Positions 1 through 9,499 of a stretch of 64,000 nucleotides of DNA are shown in pieces. The first letter of the stretch is position 1; every line of letters begins with the position of its first letter. The stretch covers positions 24,573,501-24,637,500 of the forward strand of contig NC_135358.1 in the NCBI RefSeq assembly GCF_051622035.1, written 5' to 3'. This DNA is from Arctopsyche grandis. Lineage: Eukaryota; Arthropoda; Insecta; Trichoptera; Hydropsychidae. Below the pieces are notes generated by a model. That model saw nothing but the letters and a program-made list of their open reading frames with translations, did not search any database and was not told where the DNA came from. The position numbers were made by a program, and so were the translations under genes.

Positions 1-175
1 TATATTTTAATGATGAATATAACAAATGACTAAAACGGTTATTAATATTATATTCAACTTTTAAACAGTTCACGAACACGAGACATAGATATGGGATAAT
101 TATGATTTAAAAGCGATTTTTAAATTTAAATGGACACGCGATTAGCTCAGGATTAAAGATAGTGATACAACTTAC

Positions 176-426
176 GGTTTTCTAATGTTTCTTTCTGTTA
201 AGTCGATTGCCCACTCAACGGTTTCAGTTGGCAATTGAGTGACCCGAGAACACGACAATAATGCTATTAGACCGCATCTCTGGTAAGAGCGAAAAGCAGT
301 CAAAGGTGCCAATGGGTCTGTCAGAGCATTAGCACGTGCGACGGCAATTGTACCAGCTGCTATACGTTGACGTTCTTCTTTGCGTGCTAAACGCTTTTCC
401 TTTCCTTTTTTGTTCACTATTTTACG
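176..426 (-). CDS. NAA40: NAA40 (NatD) N-terminal coding exon, gene cut by the left edge
   Basis: N-alpha-acetyltransferase 40 acetylates the N-terminal serine of histones H4 and H2A. This exon encodes a basic KKGKEKRLARKEERQ helix followed by ANALTDPLAPLTAFRSYQRCGL and TVEWAIDLTERNIRKP-type sequence (positions about 4-85), which lines up with the human segment reading KKQKRLEERA, DPLEAFPVFKKYDRNGL and ATVDWAFDLTKTNM. Splice signals bracket it: reverse-strand ttgcag before base 426 and ACC|GTAAG after base 176. The acetyl-CoA-binding GNAT core lies beyond base 1. A tiny first exon coding Met-Gly could sit near 583-592 (reverse-strand ATGGGG before GTGTGT), giving MGRK as in the human protein, but that donor is weak. 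Identity is by recalled family sequence. Confidence 0.82.
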
Positions 427-2011
427 CTGCAATGTAAATATAGAAATACTCAAGCAAAGACAATAAAACATGTAAAAAGTTAAATATGCATTATAACACA
501 ATTCCAATTAACTTTAAAATGTTACGTTGAGAATGCTACAAATTTTAGGTTATGTTTTTCTATCTACAATATAATACACACCCCCATATTAATTTTTGAG
601 TGGTTGAGGTCAATTGAATCGGAATATCACTTAATATTATTTGCGATGTGCAAATAGGTTAATTTAATGTGTTTTCAATTCAGAAAATTCCAAAAGCAAA
701 CAAAATATGAGCGCGAAACGACAAATCAACAATAAGATATGTGACAGATGTTGTTTTGGCCAAATATAAGCGGCTATGTTAAAATCTTGATAATTCGAAT
801 TTATTGTTTGATTTGTAATGAAAAAATAAATTCATTTATGAACGACATAAATATTTTTTAAATTTTTTTATAAAAAATAATTATTTTTGGTTGAAATTAT
901 GTATAAATGAGACATTATCTCATATAAATCAAGCATTTTTCATATTCAAACGGGAAATATTATAGTGGTTGACTATTAGGATTATAATCAGTGCGAGATT
1001 TGCCTATGTACTAAATCGGTCTCCGTGACGGGCCCGAATGTGAAACGCCCGAAAACGCAAATATCGGAAGGCAAAGATCGAAAATCGATGTGCACGCGCA
1101 GAATACGGGAGGAAAAGCCTGTTCCTCTTGTTCCTGTTGTATCCTGCTCGCGCAAATTAAGTGAGTATGTACCGTTTACCATGCACCCTTTTTTTATCTT
1201 TCGTTTTCGGGCGTTTCACATTCGAGCCCGTACTAAATATGCTTCAGCCTACGGCCTCAAGATCTAGGGGGGGGGGGTGGCTTCCAAGCGAGGGGTATTA
1301 AATTAAAAATTAGATTTTACGCTCAAAAATTTGTACACATTGAAAATTTGAATGCTTTAATTGACTTAATGTATTGTTATTTTTGCACACTTAATTATAT
1401 CTTTTTCGAAAAAAAGTAGGTATACAGACTCAATGCCGACAATAACTGAGAATTTACGTAAAACCAGGCAATGTCATAAACCGTTCTCCAAAGCCTAAAA
1501 AAAGCCGGACCTTTCTAATAAATTTTGGCTAATACTAATACACGTGTTGACAGAAAAAATACTCCCTAATGTCACAATGTGCTACCAAAATATATCAATA
1601 TAAAATTTTAATTTAAAATCTATGAATTTAAAAGTAAAAATGTATGCTAAAATAATTTAATTTACAAATTTTCATATTTTTTCCTGTTTGAGTTTTTCCA
1701 GATTTGAGACAACAAGAAATCAGTGATACAAAATTGTTTAATCGAAGTGGCCCACACACCATAATGAATTTGAATCTGTAATTATTTAAAAAGAAAGTTC
1801 AAAGTGACTACGAGTAAAAAAATTACGAGGTTTTTTAATTTAAAGTTTAAATGCGATTGATCAATTTTTTGGTATTGCTCAATAAGTTAATTTTAAGATT
1901 ATAATATTATTGTCACATATAATACAACGTTTAATAGTATTGAGTGATATTTGTGTTTGGTTTTGTGTTGCTCATCTGTTTATTGAAATTTCAAGAATAT
2001 CTTTAGTAAAA
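427..2011. other. Intergenic/5' region between divergent NAA40 and cyclin genes
   Basis: AT-rich spacer that must hold the start of NAA40 (minus) and the 5' UTR of the cyclin (plus). Apart from the inverted-repeat element near 1009-1238 and a run of ten G at about 1267-1276, I see no gene. The 80- and 64-residue frames around 990-1267 lie on the inverted-repeat element and are not supported as genes. Confidence 0.5.
1009..1238. mobile_element. Small inverted-repeat (MITE-like) element
   Basis: Bases 1029-1057 and 1202-1230 are inverted copies of a 29-bp sequence with one mismatch (core AATGTGAAACGCCCGAAAAC). The octamer TACTAAAT occurs immediately after the right arm (1231-1238) and at 1009-1016, 12 bases outside the left arm, and may be a target duplication with extra bases at the left end. 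The size suits a non-autonomous DNA transposon. No coding capacity; the family is not recognised. Confidence 0.5.
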
Positions 2012-4467
2012 ATGTCAAAGAATCAGAAAAAAAATCATTCGTGGAATAAGACAAATATTGAAATATCATCTTGCATCCATCATAAACATGTAATAAATAA
2101 GCACGAGAATAAGGAAAATCAAATCAATATTGTGCAAAAAAATCAAAAGAAGAAAATACCATTGAAAAATCAAATTAATAATAAAGAATATAACAATGAT
2201 GTATTTGAAGATTGTTTAGCAAAAAAAATAGTCAGAAAACCTTTAAATGATATATGTCATAAAGAGTTTAATATTCACAAAATTAAAAAAGAATCAGTTG
2301 TAGAAAATGATAAGTATGTTTATGAACGATTTAAACCTCAAAAATTTATTGATAAAGAAGGAGTATCCAACTTGCCAGATATTCCAGAAGAACGCTTTAG
2401 GGAAATCGATGAGTCTTTAAATCCACTACTCCAACACATCTACGAGGATTTAAATCCTGTTATAGATAAACCAGAACGCATAACGACCCAGCGTCATTAT
2501 GACACCTTAAATATGACTGATCTTTCTTTGGAGCTTAAAAGTGATGAAAGTTTTTTCTTTGAAGACTTAAGTGGTGATTCAAAATTAAAACTATCTGTTA
2601 CGGATCCTTTTCTTGCAGCAAACTGGGATACTTTTAATATTGCAAAACAAGTATGCACACCGGCTAATTCATTTGTTCCACAAACACAAATAAAGGCTAT
2701 TAAAGAAATACGGAAGGCATTTCTGAAGGCAAATAATTTGGACGTAAATGATATAGAACTGGAGCAATCGGCTTCAAAAAAAATTGAGTTAAATAGCAAT
2801 AGTACATCTAAACTAAAAATTAACGACAAAAAACAAAATGAAATGAAAAGAAGACATTTGTATGTTTTAGCCGGAGCAGTTAATTTAGATTCGCAAGAAA
2901 ATTTTGGTATGTATTTTTATATATTTTATGTTCATTGATTATCTATAACTTTTATATAAATGATTTCAGACGCTTTATAAATTTTATTTTCCCAGTGTAT
3001 CATTCTGTTTTATATTCAACGCCATATTTAAATTATATATGTGCATATCAATGCAGAATAGAGAGTAAAAATAGGCTTACAAATACCTTTCTAAAAAAAT
3101 TCAGTGTTACTAATCTAAATAGATCAATCGTCATTAATTGGTTAATAAAACTTCAGGTAATATAATATAATTCAGTTTATACATACACTACCAATACTGT
3201 CAAAATAATTACCATATTTTTCAAATATGCGTATTTGTAAATACAAAATAGCATTGACTTTTTAAAATAAATTAACAGTACGTATATTAACGAAATATTA
3301 TTCAAAAACATTGCAGGCATATATGAAAACTGAACATGTTTTAATTCACACTGCTGTGAGAATGATGGATCGGACCTTAGATGTTATAGATATTCCCATT
3401 AATAAGCTACAATTAGTTGCCCTTGCTTCTTTTTGGATATCTTTGAAATTTCACGCAGTGCATCAGAAAGATGTAATTATAATTTTATGTATTTTACATT
3501 TACATTTGCTAAATTAAATTAATTCAAGTCAAAATATTAGGTGTCATGGATGGTGAAACAGTCAGATGGAGCATGTACCAGAGATCAACTTATACTAATG
3601 GAGCGTACGGTTTTTCAGGCCAACAATTTTAATGTAAATCCAATTGATCAAAGCATATATATTCACTATTATACATTTAACTTGCAAATTACTAATCCAG
3701 ATGTAAGTCATTTATTATATATAATTGTTATCTTTTGTATATTTTAAATATTAATTTATAATAATATGAATTATTTTTATTTGGTACAGATTATTGCTCA
3801 ATGTTCACACTATATACTGGATTGTGCTTTGTTAGATTGTCAATTTATTCACACCTTACCTTCAATGATGGCTGCAGCAGCAGTATTTACTTCTTTGTAC
3901 TTATTGAACCAATACAATGAGAAGTCATGGCTGAGATTGCATATTTATAATGGGTATTTGTAATGAGATCAGCGGCGCAATCAGAATTTTAAATAGGGGT
4001 TAAATAAAAAAGAAAATCAGTATATATTCTGCAAAATGTTCAAGTTTTTGTTATTACAAATCGATATTTAGCTATATTAAGTCATAAAATTATTAATTTA
4101 ACAATATTTCAAATGTGCTCTTGAACCACTCTCCTGCTTGTGCCACTGATTAAATGCACAACTTCAATGATTTATTTTGTTGCTTTTGCTATGTTAATGA
4201 AAGCTACTTTGAAATTTTCATTTTCCTGTATTTACACACAATAATAAAAGATGTTAAATTTATTTCAGATTTTACTTCCCCAAAGAATTAAATCCAATTA
4301 AAAGTAGTTTCGTGGAAATGCTGAGAGAAATGAACAATCCATTGTTTCAGTGTCGTGAACCATTTAAAAAATATTCTAGCGTAAGGTATTACGATGTAGC
4401 AAATATTGTCACGAATGCTCTTAAAAATATTGACACTCAAAGCAGTTTTTATTTCAAATTTCGGTAA
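2012..4467 (+). CDS. Divergent mitotic-type (A/B) cyclin, six coding exons
   Basis: Coding exons 2012-2906, 2996-3156, 3317-3472, 3541-3702, 3790-3953 and 4269-4467 join in phase to 578 residues. Start ATG 2012 (aaaaATG) is preferred over in-frame ATG 1910, which would add a hydrophobic leader unlike a cyclin. The N-terminal half is polar and disordered, with a KEN box (residues 34-36) and a D-box-like RKPLNDI (75-81), both APC/C destruction signals. The cyclin fold occupies about 310-560: RSIVINWLIKLQ, INKLQLVALASFWISLKF and LPSMMAAAAVFTSL align with the helices of A/B cyclins. Compared with typical members, the VDW Asp is Asn (N346) and the K-Y/F-E-E signature reads KFHA (396-399). It could be a fast-evolving B3 or A cyclin; the subfamily is not assigned. 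Confidence 0.8.
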
Positions 4468-5763
4468 AACATTTACTTCATTAACTTAATTTCATATAAA
4501 CATAATAGGTAATAATATTAAATGGTTATGTGAAATATTAATTCAAATCGCATTGATTACTAGTTAATTTAATTAAGATTTTTTTTTTTATACGGGTTGT
4601 AATAAGAAGTCTGAAGTCTTGATTATTAATGTGCAATATGCACATAAAGTCCTCGTTTTGTTACCATGAAAACTTATTTTTCTAACACGAAAATTTCCAA
4701 TTTATTGTCATTTTTAAGAAGGACGCATTATATTTATTAGTTAATTTTTTTACAGTAGATATTATATTAAACATTTTTTGAGAAAATTTAATTTTGTTTT
4801 TTTATGAAAAACAGATAAATAAAGTCTTCTATGGTAAAATTAGCAAAACATTACAATATAAAATTCAATATTGAATACTTATGTATGTATGGAAATTATA
4901 AAAAAGCCCTTAAATTTATTTTAAATAATTATGAATCAAAATAGAATCACCTTAATATTTTTTTGCTTTTTAAATGCTTTTTATTATTACGAAATTATGT
5001 TCACAATACATCTTATATCTATTTTAATAGCTACTGATCTACTGATCATTTTCTATTTTACAATTTAATTTAATTTGGTTAGTAATCATAGTATTATATT
5101 ATTTTAATGTTAATCTACAGCATAATAGGAAAAAGAGATCAAAAACCTATTTACAATCCTTATAAATGTTCATAATACATCTAATACATAATATTAATTA
5201 AAGACTCTCTTAAGTCGAAGACCTAAAGCAGATTGTGTTTAGGTAATCTGGGTTTATACCTGAAGGGTATGGACATTTTGTTGTAATCACCGAGACTCTT
5301 CACAAGTGTGTTAGTATGGTAAATCACCTGAATATGTTTTTTAAATTATGCATGTAATGATTTGCGCCAAGTTGAAAATGTTAAGTTAAGAATGAAAATA
5401 AAGTCCTCATTTTTATTTTTTTGGTTTGTATTTTCATTATTCTCAAATTTCTGTATATTTATAGTGTATTTATAAAGAGCATTTTGAAATTTAAGACGTT
5501 ATGATGCGATTGTGTGAACAACGATTGTAATTTAACTAAATACGCCAATTGTATGTAGTGTAACTGAAGACAACGATTGTAATTTTGCTAACTTGCAAAT
5601 GCAAGTTAGCAAAATTGTTTTTGATTACAATTTTTTTCCGAGAAATACTATGATTTGCGTCATGAAAATTTGTAACGCTTAAGCATTGCATGAAATTCAA
5701 AAGAGACGATGGGGAAGACACCTTATTGTTCTCTCTTGACCTCTGTCTCCCCTTTCTTTAGAA
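4468..5763. other. Gene-free AT-rich spacer with cyclin 3' UTR
   Basis: No coding exon is visible. AATAAA-type signals follow the cyclin stop (near 4818 and 5399), so the 3' UTR may extend several hundred bases. The segment holds the perfect 16-bp-arm palindrome at 5581-5616 and a repeated acaacgattgtaatt motif just before and within it. Confidence 0.5.
5581..5616. repeat. Perfect palindrome, 16-bp arms, 4-base loop
   Basis: Bases 5581-5596 (AATTTTGCTAACTTGC) are exactly reverse-complemented at 5601-5616 around the loop AAAT. It lies in non-coding DNA next to a repeated 15-base motif and may be the core of a small foldback element. Confidence 0.85.
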
Positions 5764-6146
5764 TAAGGTGACCATTCGTACTGGCTTTTTCAGTACAGTA
5801 CTGGTTTTTTGGGTATCTACTATCTATCCGTGAAATAAAACCAGTACACCGTAAATCGTGAAATAAAACCAGTACACTTTATGTAATAAAACTTTTTTAT
5901 CTAATAAATGGATTGAAATATTTAAAGCCTTCAGTGAAAATGGTTTGGTTGAATATTGTTTATGTTAACCAGGAACCTACCGATTGACTTTTCTTTGATG
6001 AACAATATGTGGTTTAGTAATAAAGCATCACTAAATGTTGAAACTTTAAAATGTTTGCCAATCACTAAGTACCTATAATTTTAGCCAAATATATTTATTA
6101 AAAAATGTTATGTCCTGTTTGTGAATTTTAAAAAATGGTCACCTTA
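5764..6146. mobile_element. hAT-type non-autonomous element (383 bp)
   Basis: Perfect 12-bp terminal inverted repeats, TAAGGTGACCAT at 5764-5775 and its complement at 6135-6146, are flanked by a perfect 8-bp duplication CTTTAGAA (5756-5763 and 6147-6154). Eight-base duplications with this kind of TIR are diagnostic of hAT elements. Inside, a gtgaaataaaaccagtacac motif is repeated twice near 5829-5880. No transposase frame is present, so it must have been mobilised in trans. Confidence 0.87.
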
Positions 6147-6188
6147 CTTTAGAATCACTTCACTAACCTAACCTGTTTCGTGTATGGT

Positions 6189-7985
6189 TAATGTGACCAT
6201 ACGTCCCGTTTTTAAATAGCCTATTCCGCTGTCGCCAAGCACAGCTTCGGATGCCGAAATGTTCTATTTTCAGAAATAGAGCAACCCACAAAACACACAC
6301 CAATAATTTGAATCATACAAACTTGAATATATAATATTTTATGTCTGCCCGGCACTGATAGAGGTTGTGATCGAGAAATCTCGTCTCGAGATTTCTCGAG
6401 AATTCTCGAGAAATTTTGATTCTCGTTTCTCGAGAATATTTTATTGTAAAATTTCGAGATTCTCATTTCTCGAGAATATTTTATTATGAAAATTCGAGAT
6501 TCTCGTATCTCGAGAAATCGTTTATTAGAATCTCGAAAATATCGAGAATATTCTTAATTTATCATTACATGTTTTTGCTCAATAAACTGACTGATTTGTA
6601 TACTTGTTAACTCGTAAATAATTTTGTGAAGTATTGTAATATGTATAGATGGTCAGTATTTTTATTATTTGTCCGGTAAGTTATTATTCGGTCATCATAT
6701 AAGTACATATACACATGTTACAACGAAATCGCACCATTTTTAAGTTACATATACATATAGGTATACATATGTGCATGTAGGTACTAGTCATTAGTGCGAA
6801 AGTATTCGGTTATGATATCATTAAAACGCTAGTGAAAATATATTTTCACTAACAATATGACCCCACTTAACACACATAAAACAAAGGTTTTTGATTTATT
6901 ATTTATTTACTCGAGTATTTGATTAGATATTAATCAATTTATAGTCAGTATTTTAATATGCATAGATGGTCAGTATTTCTATTATTTTTCCGGTCACAAA
7001 AACACGGGCAAAGCCGGGTAGCACCACTGGGAATTTTATAAAATTATTTTTTACATATTGTTATTTTTACTATTTTAAATTACTTTTGTGTATTTTTTAT
7101 TTTCTTATCATGCCTTTTTTCTATTCAATGTTCTATTGTATCTCTCTATATCTATCTTTCGTCATGTCTTTAATAAAGTTGTAAAACCCTGACATAATAT
7201 ACATACATATGTAGTGTTTGTGTCCTTTTGATTTTTGTATGTTGTCAAGTTTATATGCTAAAAAAATCAATTCACTATATTAAAAAAATATATATACTTT
7301 CTCGAGAATTCTCGAGAATCTCGAGAAACAATAAAAGGAAATCTCGAATTCTCGAGATTCAAATATTTCGAGAAAATAAGTTTCTCAAATCTCGAGATTC
7401 AAATATTCCGAGAAAAGGAGATTCTCGAATCTCGAGAATCAAAAAAAGTCGAGAAAGCACAACCTCTAGGCACTGTTGTACCCGTAGAAAGGATATTTTC
7501 TCTTAAGCTTAGACCACACTAAGCGGCACTGCATTGCAGCGACGCAGCGCGGCCAAATATTGTTTGTATGAAATTGTATGAGAAAGAACGCACTACGAGT
7601 GACCTTTTGCGGTCAGACTGTGATAAAAGTTATGAAAAGTTATGAAAAGTCGCCTAGTGCGGTCAGACCTTTATGAATAAGTTATAGACGAGCGAAAAAC
7701 ACAGTTGCAAGTCACAGTTCTTAAATCAGGGTTAATTACCAAAGTAAATTTTAAGAAATCCTACCTAGAATTTTATTTTTATTTCAAATGAACAACAAAT
7801 ATTATATATTTAAGCAAATTAGTTCTTCAGAAAAATATAGGATCACATTAATTGTTTATTTTCACGTGTTCATTCTTATTGTTTTCATTAATAAATTGAA
7901 GTATGAAGAAATATGTGTTTTCTGAAACATTACCTAAAAATTAGAAGATGTCCCGTTTTAAGGAAATAAATAAATGGTCACATTA
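6189..7985. mobile_element. Second hAT-type element, interrupted by a nested insertion
   Basis: TIRs TAATGTGACCAT (6189-6200) and its complement (7974-7985) match perfectly over 12 bases and differ by one base from the neighbouring element at 5764-6146, so the two are relatives. Inside the TIR, acgtcccgttttt at the left is mirrored by tgtcccgtttta-type sequence at the right (about 7949-7960). Flanking octamers TGTATGGT and TATATAGT agree at 6 of 8 bases, consistent with a decayed target duplication. Bases 6359-7468 are a later insertion; without them this element is about 690 bp. No transposase frame. Confidence 0.75.
6359..7468. mobile_element. Nested hAT-type element with CTCGAGAA-rich subterminal arrays
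   Basis: Ends are TAGAGGTTGTG (6359-6369) and its perfect complement (7458-7468). Flanks are GGCACTGA (6351-6358) and GGCACTGT (7469-7476), 7 of 8 identical, the expected hAT target-site size. Both subterminal regions (about 6370-6560 and 7300-7455) are degenerate arrays of TCTCGAGAA-like palindromes in opposite orientation, resembling the subterminal transposase-binding repeats of hAT elements. A gcatagatggtcagtattt motif is directly repeated near 6645 and 6962. No transposase ORF. Confidence 0.85.
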
Positions 7986-9040
7986 TATATAGTGTGTATG
8001 TAATAGATTTTTAATAAGAAAGTTTCATCTTTGATTTGTAGTGTGAAGCACATGTTTGATTTTGACTTTTTCTATTCCACTATTATTTTTCTAATACCGT
8101 TGTGTGATTTCTTACATTTTTTTTATTATCATTATATATAATCAAAATGACAATATTAACAGGCTTTATTAATGACGTCACCATAGTGAATGATTATGAA
8201 AAAATGATAATTTTTTAAATGATCGATTGGCAGTTAAGGTCTGTTCATACCTATCCAGCACGACCCGTATCCTGCAAGGGCGGATAGTATTCTTTGGTAC
8301 ATTATATGGACGTATTCATACTCCTTTCACGCATGCGCATTTACGCATTCATGCGTGATTTTTTTTCCGTGCTATTTTTCATTTATTTGGCAAATTTTTT
8401 ATTTCACCACGTTTATAAGGATTGGTTTTCTATCTCAATATATTTTTTTTTTTATCTAAACGTACTAACTCAAGCGGTAATTGCAATTTAAATGCTTTCG
8501 TTGTGTATATGGTTATAGCGCGTAATATTTGGGTGCAAGCGAGATGGCATGTAATCCACCTCACAGAGTACAACGGTCGGACTATATGTCATATCTCGTA
8601 AACGATTACCCACCAACAAAAATCAATATCATATTCGAATTCAGTGGGTCAAACTTAGTAAAGATTGGCTAGTCTCCGCTCTGATATTTTTTTTTTGTTG
8701 CTCAGTGTAATTATGATTCAGTGATTATTCCACATAGAGCGATCTCGCGCAAGTCACTAAAATCTCGATCATGTAACATCTAACACCCGAAAATTCTATG
8801 AACAATCGAATTAGCGAGAACTCGAGTGTCAGATATTTCGTATTCGCGATCGCAATGTGCGAAATAATCCTTTTACCGTAATTACAAACACAGCAAGCTT
8901 CGAGTATTCGGTGTCTATACTTCGTAAACTAAATGATTTTTAAACGTTTCAGATGTGAATACGAGCTTTTCCTCTGTGGAAAAAGTAAAATGAGTGTAAA
9001 GGATAAAGAAAAAACATGGATTTCAAGTTATTAAATAAGT
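7986..9040. other. Gene-free spacer
   Basis: No coding exon, RNA gene or clear repeat pair identified. The short frame at 8294-8491 is T-rich low-complexity sequence and not supported. Isolated GC-richer patches (8240-8350, 8750-8900) may be old transposon fragments of unrecognised type. Confidence 0.4.
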
Positions 9041-9370
9041 ATTATTTATTTATTTATTTATATATATTTTAGCTATCAAGCTAATTTAAAAATACATCTT
9101 AATTATTATACTTAACTCTAAAATTTATAATTAACTTATGTATATGTACTGTCCCTCAGATAAGTGTCTCTTCGCACCTTGCAGGAATGCATCCATGTTT
9201 TTAGCAGACCTGATGCACTCAGGGAGGGCATTATACATGAGCACACCCCTGTGAAAAACACCCCCAGTAATTATTGGTAAAATTTTATTATAAATTTGAC
9301 CACATATTTAACGCAGAATAAATTAGCACGTTTATAATGCATACCAAAACACATGAAGTGAGTTAGCGTG
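9041..9370 (-). mobile_element. 3' end of a non-LTR retrotransposon (LINE ORF2 C-terminus), decayed
   Basis: The reverse strand of about 9150-9235 reads LMYNALPECIRSAKNMDAFL then QGAKRHLSE, the typical end of jockey/CR1-like ORF2 proteins (N-x-LP-x-x-I-R ... F-L/K-x-x-L). Upstream on that strand, HFMCFGMHYKRA-like residues continue to about 9370 with frame breaks. The fragment ends in (TAAA)n at about 9041-9060, the usual tail of such elements. It lies just upstream of the Bruce start, so it may sit within or next to that promoter. Confidence 0.65.
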
Positions 9371-9499
9371 GCAAAAATCTAAATTGTGCAAAGTGAAAAG
9401 TTGCGCAAAAGTGGTTCAATTGGCAGCCGTGAGTTGGCGAGAGCTGGTCGGCAGGCGTGGTCCGTGGGCCGGTGTCGCAGTTGACGTCTGGCGCTCCGG

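Noticed and set aside
1910-2011. Upstream in-frame ATG of the cyclin giving a hydrophobic N-terminus
   Set aside because: Cyclins lack signal peptides and the downstream ATG at 2012 has a better context; the upstream part is more likely 5' UTR.
7503-7690. Additional MITE with agaccacactaagcg / cgcctagtgcggtcagacc ends
   Set aside because: The arms agree at only about 16 of 21 bases and no target duplication was found; too weak to list as a separate element.
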